NCBI GenBank assembly: GCA_007859995.1
Contig: SMSL01000003.1
Location: 62,001 to 126,000 of the forward strand
Reading direction: 5' to 3'
Source: Candidatus Brocadiaceae bacterium S225
GTDB taxonomy: Bacteria; Planctomycetota; Brocadiia; Brocadiales; Scalinduaceae
DNA length: 64,000 bases
The position numbers and the translations under genes are program-made. The notes below the pieces were generated by a model. The model was given only the letters and a program-made list of their open reading frames with translations, ran no database searches and was not told the origin of the DNA. Of this stretch, positions 36,201 to 45,362 are shown piece after piece (within the stretch, counting starts at the first letter, position 1; every line of letters starts with the position of its first letter).

Positions 36201-36363
36201 AAGAGATTTTGCCGAATTCAGAAGTTATGAACTGGCCGCTACATTGAACCGATTTCGCGCTCTGAGGGTAAAGCAGAGGCCGGGAACAAAATTAGTACCA
36301 TCTGACATCAACTTGCTGGGTGCAGTATCCAATAACTTTCTTGATTCATGTAAGATTCCGTAA
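36201..36363 (+). pseudogene. Second, diverged copy of the ABC-class ATPase 3' end
   Basis: 36201-36275 matches 32471-32545 at roughly 85-90 percent. The differences are mostly synonymous (FAEFRSYELAATLxRFRALRV is conserved), pointing to a copy once under selection rather than a fresh duplication. The frame continues past the end of the homology to 36363. It marks the right edge of the island. Confidence 0.7.
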
Positions 36364-36843
36364 ATTCTGTTAGTATGGATATTACAAAATCCGCTAAAAA
36401 TAGAACTAATACCTTCTTAAAGCTGGCTATTATGGTTTCTATGTTGCAATCCGGTAGCGATATTTTATAATTAACATTTATACTTATTGCTATAAGGGTT
36501 CCTTTTCTTTAAAAGTAATGTGAATACTATCATTTTAAAATGAACTCTTATGGCTTTTAACCTTTTTCTCTTGCAGGCCTCCTGAATGTTACGCAACCAA
36601 TATTTTTTCTTTTTGGATAACATCTGTCAGGAAACGCTATATATTGTATTGTACCTATGAACGCATACATTATACAGTGTATATTTGATGCTGAAATAGT
36701 TTCTACTGCCCATTTTGGAAAAGGACATTGTTTTGTTTTTAAAGCGATGTTGGCGGTTTGATTAAATTGCTAAATGATTGTGCTGCAATATCATAGACGA
36801 TTAATTGTTTCGGTAGAACTAAATTCAGGATATATTATATAGC
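36364..36843. other. Gene-free AT-rich region upstream of MOSC-mogA
   Basis: About 480 bases without a gene. Holds the inverted copy of TGGTTGCGTAACATT (36585-36599; other copy 18777-18791) and the GACATTGTTTTGTTTTTAAA string near 36723 that resembles 35518. No structural RNA was recognised. Confidence 0.45.
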
Positions 36844-36871
36844 TTGACACTTTTACGTCAGTTGTTAAAAT
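36844..36871 (+). promoter_or_regulatory. Sigma-70-type promoter for MOSC-mogA
   Basis: TTGACA (36844-36849), 16-base spacer, TAAAAT (36866-36871), about 33 bases before the MOSC start codon. Six of six and five of six consensus matches make it the best promoter seen in the window. Confidence 0.6.
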
Positions 36872-36904
36872 TTTTAATAATAATTTTTTTTGGTAAGTTT
36901 GATT

Positions 36905-37363
36905 ATGGGAAAGATTGTTGCTATTTGCATAAGCACGAAAAAAGGTGTCCAGAAGAAAGATATAAAACAGTGTAAGTTGATTGAGGGTCATGGGTTAGAT
37001 GGAGACGCTCATGCAGGTTCCTGGCACCGTCAGATTAGTCTGCTTTCTAAGGAGGGTAGAAAGGCGATGGAGGATAAAGGGGCGAAGCTCGATTCCGGTG
37101 ACTTTGGAGAGAATTTACTTACAGAGGGTGTTGATTTTTCTGACATAGAGGTTGGCAATCAGTTGCGGCTTGGAAAAGATGCGTTGGTAAGGGTTACTCA
37201 AATTGGCAAGGTTTGTCATGACAAATGCAATATCTATTACCAGGTGGGTGACTGCATCATGCCCAGAGAGGGTATATTCGCGGAAGTATTAAAGGGTGGT
37301 GAAATTAAAGTTAATGATTATATTGGGTTTGTAAATGATAAAAGCAGCAGTTCTGACAATTAG
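36905..37363 (+). CDS. MOSC domain protein
   Basis: 152-residue MOSC (molybdenum cofactor sulfurase C-terminal) domain protein starting MGKIVAICIS. HGLDGDAHAGSWHRQISLL is the core motif, and the conserved Cys is in KVCHDKCNIYYQVGDC. It overlaps mogA by 29 bases, a frequent pairing in anaerobes in which MOSC proteins are thought to deliver sulfur or metal to the molybdenum/tungsten cofactor. The frame starts further up at 36890, but the ATG at 36905 fits the family. Confidence 0.92.
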   Translation: MGKIVAICISTKKGVQKKDIKQCKLIEGHGLDGDAHAGSWHRQISLLSKEGRKAMEDKGAKLDSGDFGENLLTEGVDFSDIEVGNQLRLGKDALVRVTQIGKVCHDKCNIYYQVGDCIMPREGIFAEVLKGGEIKVNDYIGFVNDKSSSSDN

Positions 37364-37841
37364 CGATAAGGGCTCAAGGGGCGAAAGAGAAGACAAGAGC
37401 GGGGAGGTGATCAAAGAGAAGTTAGCCCTCATAAACGCGGAGTTGGTCTTATATGAGATCGTGCCTGATGAACGGAAAATTATATCTGAGAAGCTCAGGA
37501 GATTTGCAGAGAAAGCCAATTTAATCCTGACAACAGGTGGAACAGGAGTCAGCCCCAGGGATGTGACTCCCGAAGCAACGAGAGATGTAATTGAAAGGGA
37601 GTTGCCCGGCTTTTCAGAAGCGATGAGAGCAGAAAGTTTTAAGGTCACACCAAGGTCCATCGGATCAAGAGCAGTGTCAGGGATGTATAAAGATACACTG
37701 ATTATTAATCTTCCCGGAAGTCCAAAAGCGGTTTCAGAATGTTTTGGGGCTGTGTTGGACGCAATACCACACGTTATTGAGGTGGCAAAGGGAAAGGTCT
37801 CTGATTGTGGTAAGGATGTACATCACAGACATAAAAGGTAA
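37335..37841 (+). CDS. mogA: Molybdopterin adenylyltransferase (MogA/MoaB family)
   Basis: Adenylylates molybdopterin before molybdate or tungstate insertion. TTGGTGVSPRDVTPEAT is the signature loop at residues ~66-82, and LPGSPKAVSE near the C-terminus closes the active site. 168 residues, normal for MogA/MoaB. The start lies in the MOSC gene end, so translation is coupled. glyQ follows 28 bases after its stop and may be co-transcribed. Confidence 0.94.
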   Translation: MIKAAVLTISDKGSRGEREDKSGEVIKEKLALINAELVLYEIVPDERKIISEKLRRFAEKANLILTTGGTGVSPRDVTPEATRDVIERELPGFSEAMRAESFKVTPRSIGSRAVSGMYKDTLIINLPGSPKAVSECFGAVLDAIPHVIEVAKGKVSDCGKDVHHRHKR

Positions 37842-37869
37842 ACTTTTTTTATAGGTTTATAGGTGCGAG

Positions 37870-38715
37870 ATGACATTTCAGGAAATCATACTAAATCTTC
37901 AAAAATACTGGTCAGGCAAAGGTTGTGTAATAATGCAACCTTACGATATAGAAGTTGGTGCAGGCACCTTTAATCCGTCAACTTTTCTTAAAGTTCTCGG
38001 CAATAAGCCTTGGAAGTGTGCTTATGTCGAGCCTTCGAGGAGACCAACTGACGGGCGTTATGGCGAAAATCCAAACAGGCTTCAGCACTACTATCAGTTT
38101 CAGGTTATTATTAAGCCTTCACCAGACGATTCCAAGGCTTTGTATTTGAATAGCCTGCGCACTCTCGGAGTTGATTTGATCAAGCATGATATTCGATTTG
38201 TAGAAGACGACTGGGAATCGCCTACATTGGGAGCTACCGGCCTGGGCTGGGAAGTGTGGCTCGATGGGATGGAAATAACACAATTTACCTATTTTCAGCA
38301 AGTCGGAGGTATAGAGCTGGATGTGATATCGCTTGAGCTGACTTATGGCCTCGAAAGAATAGCTATGTTTATCCAGGAGAAGGAATCGGTTTACGATTTG
38401 GAATGGGTAGGCGGATGTACTTACGGTGATGTACATAAATTAGATGAAGTGCAGTTCTCAAGGTATAATTTTGAGGCGGCAGATACATCCATGTTGCTTA
38501 AACAATTCGACATGTACGAGCAGGAGTGCAAAAAATTACTGCAAGCCGGCATCGTTATACCCGCATATGACTACGTTCTGAAGTGTTCTCACGCATTCAA
38601 CCTGCTGGATGCAAGAAAATCAATTGGAGTTGCACAGCGCACGAGATATATTGGACGCGTCAGAGGCTTGGCAAAAGGCTGTGCAGAGGGTTATTTAAAA
38701 TTGATCAACAGTTGA
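37870..38715 (+). CDS. glyQ: Glycyl-tRNA synthetase alpha subunit
   Basis: Catalytic subunit of the bacterial alpha2beta2 glycyl-tRNA synthetase (281 residues). [36 protein letters not shown] is the usual opening; [17 protein letters not shown]-like [17 protein letters not shown] and [10 protein letters not shown] are class II motifs. In most genomes glyS follows at once. Here it does not: a terminator and the convergent parB gene come next. The beta subunit must be encoded elsewhere. Confidence 0.97.
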   Translation: MTFQEIILNLQKYWSGKGCVIMQPYDIEVGAGTFNPSTFLKVLGNKPWKCAYVEPSRRPTDGRYGENPNRLQHYYQFQVIIKPSPDDSKALYLNSLRTLGVDLIKHDIRFVEDDWESPTLGATGLGWEVWLDGMEITQFTYFQQVGGIELDVISLELTYGLERIAMFIQEKESVYDLEWVGGCTYGDVHKLDEVQFSRYNFEAADTSMLLKQFDMYEQECKKLLQAGIVIPAYDYVLKCSHAFNLLDARKSIGVAQRTRYIGRVRGLAKGCAEGYLKLINS

Positions 38716-38786
38716 GAGCAAGATGTCGAACGCGTGGGCGTCTAGCAAAGATTGAATATTTTATTATATTCTCTGCCGCCAACTTC

Positions 38787-38810
38787 AAGGCTTTTCGCCT
38801 TTTTCTTTTC
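38787..38810 (+). terminator. Rho-independent terminator after glyQ
   Basis: AAGGC-TTTTC-GCCTT hairpin (38787-38801) followed by a T-rich tract TTTCTTTTC. Short stem but correctly placed 72 bases after the glyQ stop and in front of convergent parB. Confidence 0.55.
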
Positions 38811-38853
38811 TTCTTCATTACCGGAGAAGATGTTCTTTCTGGTGAGTCGGTGT

Positions 38854-39756
38854 TTATTTATGAGAACCGTCTGGGGCGTGTTTCATCATGGCCTTTAACT
38901 TGTCAACAATGTTTTCGAATTGGCTATTATTGGCAAATTCAATAGTAATCCTTCCCTTCCCATTTTTCTCTACAATAGATACCTTTGTCCCTACAATTTT
39001 TCTTAGCCCATCTTCCAGGTCCAAAATATGTGGAGATCTGGTTGTAAGTGGCGTCGGCCGACTGCCAGAAGCCTCTTCCATAGAGGGCAAAGGGTCTTTC
39101 CTGTCAGAAACAATCAGTTCTACATCACGGACCGAGAGACCATCGGCCGCAATCCTCTCGCCCAGCGCTATCTGTTTTTCTTGATCTTTAAGTGATAAAA
39201 GGGAACGGGCGTGTCCCATTGAAATTGTTCCACGTGAAACAAGATCCTGTACTTCTTTGGGTAAATCGAGCAGGCGTATGGTATTTGCAATAGTGGACCT
39301 GTCCTGCCCGACCTTTGTTGCTATCTGTTCTTGTGTCAGACCAAAATTAATTTTTAATTCGGAAAAAGCGGTGGCCTTTTCCATGGGATTCAGATCTTCT
39401 CTCTGGATATTTTCTACCAGTGCCAGTTCAATGGTCTTGAGGCTGTCGGCTGTTTTGACGATTGTTGGGATAGCTTTTAACCCTAATTGCGTTGCCGCTC
39501 TCCAGCGCCGCTCTCCTGCTATTATTTTATACCCTTTGCTTGTAGGGCGAACTATGATTGGCTGCAGTATGCCGTGTTCTTGTATAGAGCTTATTAAGGT
39601 CTCCATTTGGGATTGGGCAAACTCTTTGCGTGGCTGTGCTTCATTTGGTTGAATATCGGTCAGATTGATCCGCATGATTTTTTCGCTTGCTTCGATGCCA
39701 ATAGCATCGCCAAGTAAAGATTCCAGACCGCGTCCAAGGTTTTCTTTATTAGACAT
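38854..39756 (-). CDS. parB: Chromosome partitioning protein ParB
   Basis: CTPase clamp that loads at parS and segregates the origin region. 300 residues. The ParB/Srx N-domain includes QPRKEF (~38-43) and GERRWRAA; the HTH reads LTQEQIATKVGQDRSTIANTIRLLDLP (~138-165). The C-terminal dimer region is short. A parS-like site lies inside its own coding sequence. parA is not adjacent: upstream is a ~500-base gene-free gap, which is unusual, since parA-parB normally form an operon. Confidence 0.93.
   Translation of the reverse strand: MSNKENLGRGLESLLGDAIGIEASEKIMRINLTDIQPNEAQPRKEFAQSQMETLISSIQEHGILQPIIVRPTSKGYKIIAGERRWRAATQLGLKAIPTIVKTADSLKTIELALVENIQREDLNPMEKATAFSELKINFGLTQEQIATKVGQDRSTIANTIRLLDLPKEVQDLVSRGTISMGHARSLLSLKDQEKQIALGERIAADGLSVRDVELIVSDRKDPLPSMEEASGSRPTPLTTRSPHILDLEDGLRKIVGTKVSIVEKNGKGRITIEFANNSQFENIVDKLKAMMKHAPDGSHK
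39226..39241. promoter_or_regulatory. parS-like ParB-binding site inside parB
   Basis: TGTTCCACGTGAAACA differs from the consensus TGTTTCACGTGAAACA at one position and is a near-palindrome. Placement inside or beside parB is common (as in the Bacillus spo0J gene). It implies that this segment lies fairly close to the chromosomal origin. Confidence 0.75.
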
Positions 39757-40260
39757 TTTTATCTCTTTTATTTGGATTCATGTTAAAAATATTTTTGTTT
39801 ATATACGCAAAGGTACTTAGTAGCAGATTGTGCTATGAAGTTCAAGGGAAATGTTGGAAGATTAACAAAAAGAAGAGATACCCGGTAAGGCATTTTCCGT
39901 ATGGGTGTGGATTTTTTTCTTGATATTTGGAAAGAGTTTTGTATGTTCTGTTGTGCAGTCTGAACACCGGTAAATTTTAACGTGTGCATTCACTTGCGAT
40001 TAATAATTCTTCAATAACGTTGGGCTCTCTGTTTCTGGGGGTTGCGTGGCAATCCGTTGTAGGGAATTCGTTCCGGTGCAGACGCTGCTCTTTGTCATGC
40101 GGAAGAGCGAAATATCGGAGTTTGATTTGATAGCCGCGAAAACATTAAAATTCCTGCAATGGTTTTAATCTACGTTTGTCCAGGGGTTCCTGTTTTTAAA
40201 ACCGCGCCTGTAAAAACCGGTGCCCTTTTTATTTTATATTCTGATTAATGCCTATTAATA
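39757..40260. other. Gene-free region between parB and the ABC-2 permease
   Basis: About 500 bases on the divergent side of parB and the permease. Contains GGGGTTGCGTGGCAATCC near 40038, similar to other GGTTGCGT strings in the window, and a partly complementary GTTTTTAAAACC/GTAAAAACCGGTGCCC stretch near 40191-40227. No ORF, tRNA or known riboswitch motif was seen. Confidence 0.45.
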
Positions 40261-41085
40261 ATGAATCTTCTTGTTCCGTTAGTTTTTAGCAGCTTCAGGG
40301 AAATTGTCAGACAGCCTTTCTATTACATTATTCTTTTATCAGGCTGTTTTATAATTTTAATATCTTTTGCATTTACTTTTTTCGCATTTGGAGAAGAGGC
40401 AAGAATGATAAGAGATATGGCGATTTCGACTATAACTATTGGTGGTCTTCTGACCGGATGCCTGGCTTCTTCTATTTTGATTGCCGGTGAATTTGAAAGA
40501 CAAACAGTGTTGGCGGTACTATGCAAACCCGTATCAAGGGTATATTTTATTTTAGGAAAATATCTGGGAATTTTAGCAGCAACTTGCATGTTAGTTCTTT
40601 CTCAAGGCATTGTGCTGGAAGCGGCGTTAATAATTAGAAGTTGTAGCACTATCCCGGGTAATATAACAAACTTTTCGGATCTGATCGATTTCGTCTGTAT
40701 TCTGGGTATCTGTTTTTCTTTATTACAAATATTAATTCTGACTGCGATCTCTCTTGTTTTGTCACTCTATCTTAATACTGTATCAAATTTAACTATATGT
40801 CTGTTTTTCTTTATTTTATGTAATACTTTCAGTTATATTTTACCCATTCACTGCCATAGTTACATGCTCGTAAGTATTGCTGCCACAATGTGTTATATGG
40901 TGTTTCCTGATATTCAAACTCTGAATATGCCAGTGATCAATGAATTCACTATTGGCCCTTCATCATTTTGGCAGTGGAGCAATGTGATACGGTATATTGT
41001 ATATGTCTCATTGCACAGTACAATATATTGTGCTGCTGTTGTGTGGTTAGCGATTTTTCTCTTCAAAAGAAAAGAGATAGCCTGA
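40261..41085 (+). CDS. ABC-2 type transporter permease, orphan
   Basis: 274-residue integral membrane protein with about six hydrophobic helices. SSFREIVRQPFYYIILL at the N-terminus and FERQTVLAVLCKPVSRVYFILGKYLG after the second helix are typical of ABC-2 permeases. No ATP-binding subunit is adjacent, so the partner lies elsewhere. The neighbours are parB and htpG. The substrate is unknown. Its start lies right after a 500-base gap. Confidence 0.82.
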   Translation: MNLLVPLVFSSFREIVRQPFYYIILLSGCFIILISFAFTFFAFGEEARMIRDMAISTITIGGLLTGCLASSILIAGEFERQTVLAVLCKPVSRVYFILGKYLGILAATCMLVLSQGIVLEAALIIRSCSTIPGNITNFSDLIDFVCILGICFSLLQILILTAISLVLSLYLNTVSNLTICLFFFILCNTFSYILPIHCHSYMLVSIAATMCYMVFPDIQTLNMPVINEFTIGPSSFWQWSNVIRYIVYVSLHSTIYCAAVVWLAIFLFKRKEIA

Positions 41086-41130
41086 AAAATCGCTTTTCTC
41101 CATAAAAGAGATTATATAGATACGATCTAA

Positions 41131-41158
41131 TTGACATTTATTCAAATTTTGTTTAAAT
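41131..41158 (+). promoter_or_regulatory. Possible sigma-70 promoter for htpG
   Basis: TTGACA (41131-41136), 16 bases, TTAAAT (41153-41158). It would give a ~190-base leader before htpG. No CIRCE or other heat-shock operator was seen. Confidence 0.35.
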
Positions 41159-41355
41159 ACAGGTTTGTCGGTAAATTATTATTAGTTAAGAGACTAACCG
41201 TCCCATTTCCCCTCTTTACCCTTTCTGAATGAATTGTTCAGGCCGGGAAGGTGAGGAAATTGGGTCGCCGGAAACCTATGGGTATTCCCCAAATTATAGA
41301 GAATTTTTTTTATTTTTAACAAACAATTTAGTGAAGCGTAGGAAGGTAAATTATA

Positions 41356-43266
41356 ATGACAGTCGAAAAGATGGAATTTAAGACGGAAGTAAAACAAATC
41401 CTCGATTTAATGGTACACTCTCTTTATTCCCATAAAGAGATTTTCCTTAGAGAGCTTATCTCAAACGCGTCTGATGCTATTGACAAGGCACATTTTGAGT
41501 CTTTAACAAACGAGGAAATTCTTGAAGGCGAAAAGGATTGGGAGATTAAGATTATCGCGGACAAAGATGCCGGTACCTTGACAATTAGTGACAATGGAAT
41601 TGGTTTGACTAAAGACGACGCGATTAAGGAACTTGGGACGATTGCTCATTCAGGTACAAAGGAGTTTATTGCAACTTTGAAAAGTAAGGAGGTAAAGGAT
41701 AATCCGGAACTGATTGGACAGTTTGGTGTCGGATTTTATTCAACCTTTATGGTTGCAGATAAAGTAACCGTCATTTCAAGAAAGGCAGGGGCGAGCGATA
41801 AAAAAGGCATTAAGTGGGAATCCAGAGCAGACGGTTCCTTTACTGTGGAAGATGTGGAAAAAGAAAATAAAGGCACTGATGTAATCCTGCATCTTAAGGA
41901 AGAGGAGAAAAATTATCTCGATGAGTGGGAGATCAAGAGTGCGGTTAAGAAGTATTCCGACTTTATCGAACATCCGGTAGTAATGGATGTTGAACGGGAG
42001 GAGGAGAGTAAATTAGACAAAACCAAAAAAGTTAAAGTCACGAAAGAAGAGACTCTGAATTCGAGAAAGGCGATCTGGCTTAAGAATAAATCGGAAATAA
42101 CTGAAGCGGAGTATAATGAGTTTTATAAACATGTCTCTCATGATTTTACAGATCCGGCAAAGGTACTCCATTATAAAGCAGAGGGTGCTTCCGAGTTTAC
42201 ATCACTTCTCTACATTCCATCAATGAGGCCTGTTGATATCTACTATAAAGAGTACAAGGTTGGTCCAACCCTTTATGTCAAGAGAGTGAAAATAATTGAT
42301 CATTGTGAAGAGTTGATACCACCATACCTGAGATTCGTTAAGGGAGTGGTGGATTCCTCAGATTTACCATTAAATGTTTCAAGAGAGATACTGCAGAACA
42401 ACAGGCAGATCGACGTTATAAAAAACAGTATTACGAAAAAAGTGCTTGATACTTTAGGTGAGATGAAAGAGAAAGAGTTTGAAACGTACCTGAAATTCTA
42501 TAAGGAATTCAGCAGGATACTGAAAGAAGGTGTCCATATGGATTTTGATAGAAGGGAGACTATAGGAGAGCTTCTTCTTTTTCCTTCCACAAAAGCTGAA
42601 AAGGATAAATACCGATCTATTCCGGAATACGTTAATGACATGAAGGAGGGGCAGGAGGAAATTTATTACATTACCGGTTCATCACTGGATGAAACATTGC
42701 AATCACCCTACCTTGAAGCGCTTAAGGAAAAGGACTACGAAGTCCTGATTATGCTGGAGGATATTGACGATGTTATTATGAGCAGTTTTGAGTACAAAGG
42801 AAAGAAGTTTAAATCTGCTATTAAAGGCGACGTTACTCTGGATGAATCTGAAAAAGAGGAGAAGGAGAAGGCGGGAAAAAAATATAAAAAACTCCTGGAT
42901 CTTATACAGGATCGTCTTGATGACGTAAAAGAAGTCAGACTGTCAGGGAGGCTGAAAGATTCTGCATGCTGTCTTGTTGGTGATGAGGGAGAGATGGATC
43001 TGCAGATGGAAAATCTCTTGAAGTCTATGGGTCAGGCGGTGCCGGAAAGAAAAAGGATTCTCGAAATCAATCCATCGCATCCGATCTTTGAAGCCATGAA
43101 TAAGATATTTAAAGAAGACAGGAAGAGTAGCGTCCTGGCGGATTATACGGATCTCCTTTATAACCAGGCACTGTTGCTGGAAGGATCAAAACCAAAAGAC
43201 TCTACAGCCTTTGCAAAGGCTATTTCAAGGCTTATGGTAGAAAATGTTCAGCATGTAAAGGTCTGA
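41356..43266 (+). CDS. htpG: Molecular chaperone HtpG (Hsp90)
   Basis: Cytoplasmic ATP-dependent chaperone, 636 residues. The GHKL ATPase motifs are clear: ELISNASDAIDKA (~34-46), DNGIGLTKDD (~79-88), GQFGVGFYSTFMVA (~120-133). The middle domain has LPLNVSREILQNNRQ with the catalytic-loop Arg. The C-terminal dimerisation domain ends normally. Starts at 41356, or at the in-frame Met at residue 6. Monocistronic. Confidence 0.97.
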   Translation: MTVEKMEFKTEVKQILDLMVHSLYSHKEIFLRELISNASDAIDKAHFESLTNEEILEGEKDWEIKIIADKDAGTLTISDNGIGLTKDDAIKELGTIAHSGTKEFIATLKSKEVKDNPELIGQFGVGFYSTFMVADKVTVISRKAGASDKKGIKWESRADGSFTVEDVEKENKGTDVILHLKEEEKNYLDEWEIKSAVKKYSDFIEHPVVMDVEREEESKLDKTKKVKVTKEETLNSRKAIWLKNKSEITEAEYNEFYKHVSHDFTDPAKVLHYKAEGASEFTSLLYIPSMRPVDIYYKEYKVGPTLYVKRVKIIDHCEELIPPYLRFVKGVVDSSDLPLNVSREILQNNRQIDVIKNSITKKVLDTLGEMKEKEFETYLKFYKEFSRILKEGVHMDFDRRETIGELLLFPSTKAEKDKYRSIPEYVNDMKEGQEEIYYITGSSLDETLQSPYLEALKEKDYEVLIMLEDIDDVIMSSFEYKGKKFKSAIKGDVTLDESEKEEKEKAGKKYKKLLDLIQDRLDDVKEVRLSGRLKDSACCLVGDEGEMDLQMENLLKSMGQAVPERKRILEINPSHPIFEAMNKIFKEDRKSSVLADYTDLLYNQALLLEGSKPKDSTAFAKAISRLMVENVQHVKV

Positions 43267-43500
43267 GTGTGTTGGCAAACTGATACAATTTATAGTGTAT
43301 GCTGAAGAGAGAAATATATGCATGGAGAACAGGTCGTCAGGGTGGGAGCCCTGTGGAGCAGGGCTACTATATTGCTCCACAGGGAGAGGCCGACAATTTG
43401 ATTTTTCCGGGTTATCCGCCCGAATGGTAAGCCTGGCAGGCATTACACGCCACCAAGCCCGCATTGTTAATGTGGCAAGCCTTTAAATTGGTTATCGACA
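43267..43500. other. Unexplained GC-richer region with a 12-base-arm hairpin
   Basis: CCCTGTGGAGCA (43349-43360) is the exact complement of TGCTCCACAGGG (43373-43384) with a 12-base loop. The surrounding 43320-43500 is clearly richer in G+C than its neighbours. Open frames on both strands (43295-43486 plus, 43225-43464 minus) look accidental. Downstream of htpG and antisense-convergent to the J-domain gene; it may be a small RNA, a repeat, or a decayed element. Confidence 0.45.
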
Positions 43501-43506
43501 TTGCTG

Positions 43507-43929
43507 TCACCCGCTACTCCCTTTGTGGCTTTTGATAATATTGTAGGCTTTATTGATTTCAAGCGTAAGCTCCTTGGCCTTTTTCTGGAGCTCTTCGCTC
43601 AGATGGGCAACTTTGTCCGGATGAGACTTGGCCATTTTTTCCTTGTATGCATTCTTCACCTCACTCAATGGGGCATCATGGCTGACATTGAGCAGTTTGT
43701 ATGCCTTATCCAGACTCACTGATCCATCGGGTTCGGTCTTTATCTTCGCTTGTGGCCGGCCCCTGGAATAATAGTTTTCTCGACTTTTTTGATTTTTGAA
43801 CTTGTTCCAGAAATAGAATAAAAAGCCTGACGCGATAAGGTCGTCAAAAACAAATGGAAATAAGTCCAGTGGACTTATAATATAAATGATTAATATGATT
43901 ATTAAGAAATAAAATTTATATTTATTCAT
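43507..43929 (-). CDS. Membrane-anchored J-domain protein
   Basis: 140 residues. One or two hydrophobic stretches at ~7-37 (FLIIILIIYIISPLDLFPFVF) precede a charged linker and a C-terminal J domain (~75-135) with the essential HPD in KSHPDKVAH and AYKEKM before it. The layout is reminiscent of DjlA-type or DUF1232-plus-DnaJ proteins: the IISPLDLFP phrase is typical of DUF1232/YkvA-like helices. It would stimulate a DnaK at the membrane. htpG lies nearby, but the strands oppose. Confidence 0.85.
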   Translation of the reverse strand: MNKYKFYFLIIILIIYIISPLDLFPFVFDDLIASGFLFYFWNKFKNQKSRENYYSRGRPQAKIKTEPDGSVSLDKAYKLLNVSHDAPLSEVKNAYKEKMAKSHPDKVAHLSEELQKKAKELTLEINKAYNIIKSHKGSSG

Positions 43930-44009
43930 TTTACTTGTTGGTTTTGTATTCGTTCAGGGTTGCGTGTTTTGTGGCTTTTCAATGAAAAGGAATAAATATC
44001 TATTTTTTA

Positions 44010-44366
44010 TCAAGCTGTTATATCAAAAAAAAGCCCGTTACCCTGCTCAATATGGTTTAACCAGGTTGTGAATTCTTCGTGAGTAATATTCGTCTTTTTA
44101 GTCTCCTTAATTGTCAGGTCATCATCAACGATTACTATATCAATAAAAACCTCTTCTCCCTCTTGATAAATACGGAACCTGTAAGGCGACTTATCTCTTT
44201 CCAGAACATCATTTGCAAGCTTAGCGGCGTTGGATAATTGCTGAAAATGATCCCCGGCCTCGTTCTTATGCTTGTGCTCCTGTTGATCTTCTCTTTTAGC
44301 ATGCTTAAGAGTCTTCTTTTGAGGAATTATGGGAACACTTTTGTTCACTCTGATTTCGTCACCCAT
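44010..44366 (-). CDS. Hypothetical protein (118 residues)
   Basis: A strong AAGGAG site precedes the ATG, so expression is likely. The N-terminal ~50 residues are Lys/His/Glu-rich and probably disordered; the rest reads ERDKSPYRFRIYQEGEEVFIDIVIVDDD and ends WLNHIEQGNGLFFDITA. The YRFRI...VFIDIVIVD pattern loosely resembles the beta-hairpin of FlaG-like proteins, but I would not assign it. No flagellar genes are nearby. Confidence 0.6.
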   Translation of the reverse strand: MGDEIRVNKSVPIIPQKKTLKHAKREDQQEHKHKNEAGDHFQQLSNAAKLANDVLERDKSPYRFRIYQEGEEVFIDIVIVDDDLTIKETKKTNITHEEFTTWLNHIEQGNGLFFDITA

Positions 44367-44657
44367 TATTTTCTCCTTTTACATTTAACGGTATAAATAC
44401 AATTTTATTCTATGTTTCAATATCTATTTCGGCTGGAATTTTTATCCTTTTGATAAACAAAAAGAGCCTTGAGATGAAATTATACTTACTAAGGCGACTT
44501 GCTTCTAGAGATTACGAAAGCACTTTCTAAAAATTGAATTGATGGGCATTGTACCTGAAAGTTCGCATTCAGACAGAATTATTTTTTGCCGGAAAAATAA
44601 GCAGGGTAACTGTTTTATATCGACTGATGTCCATTTGCCCACTGCTGAATTTCAAAG

Positions 44658-45164
44658 TTATGTGTTTGTTGTATTGAAATACTTTTGAATAAGGGCAGCC
44701 AAAAACTTTTTATTACCGGAACGCCGGGTAGATTCGTTGCAAAACAATAGAGTGTTATTGTCGGTGTCCAGGATAACGGGCATTTCGATAAAACCAAGTT
44801 GGTTTTTAGGTTTTTGCTGAATCCATTGTTTCGCATCATCGTCAATACACGATGATATCAGGAGTGGAAAACTTGCGGTAATATTGTTCATATGTTTTGG
44901 GAAATCCTTATGGTTTTTCATTGCATAACTCAGAGTCATTCTGGAGTAAGCAACCGCGAACTCCATGCTTACTTTCTCAACAATACCCATAAACGCAAAG
45001 ATGTTTATTTGCGTTGTCTTAAGCCAGGACATATTGAACTGTGCGCCTATTGCTAAAAGGACGTCAAGGTAATCAAATTTTTGCTCCTTAAATTTGAAAT
45101 CATCCTCTTTAAGTTTTTCGCAGATGGCTGAAATATGTGATTCTTTCATCAAGTCTGTATCCAT
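44658..45164 (-). CDS. Hypothetical protein (168 residues)
   Basis: Soluble helical protein, unrecognised. AAAGGAA precedes the ATG. Notable phrases are FDYLDVLLAIGAQFNMSWLKTTQINIFAFMGI, an SRMTLSYAMKNHKDFPKHM stretch, and a basic end. It lies between the 118-residue and SCEGH-motif genes, all on the minus strand with gaps of 200-300 bases. No function inferred. Confidence 0.6.
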   Translation of the reverse strand: MDTDLMKESHISAICEKLKEDDFKFKEQKFDYLDVLLAIGAQFNMSWLKTTQINIFAFMGIVEKVSMEFAVAYSRMTLSYAMKNHKDFPKHMNNITASFPLLISSCIDDDAKQWIQQKPKNQLGFIEMPVILDTDNNTLLFCNESTRRSGNKKFLAALIQKYFNTTNT

Positions 45165-45362
45165 GGTTTATTTCCTTTGTTAGGGTTCTGGAAAAAAAAG
45201 TAAAATTATTATTCTCCGAACATCTAAAAGAATATCTTTATTTTTTATGAAATCAAGGATTGTTTTTACCACTTTGATTTTGCAGCAACAACGCGAGGGT
45301 CGGTTCTTTTTTATTACGAGTGTTTTGAACTTGCCTTAGAAACCGCAATCTTCATTTCAAGT

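Noticed and set aside
38854-40260. Chromosomal origin at parB
   Set aside because: A parS-like site is present, but I see no DnaA-box cluster and no dnaA, dnaN or gid genes.
43225-43486. Opposing ORFs after htpG
   Set aside because: Both frames overlap each other over the hairpin and show no protein family traits; treated as accidental in GC-richer DNA.
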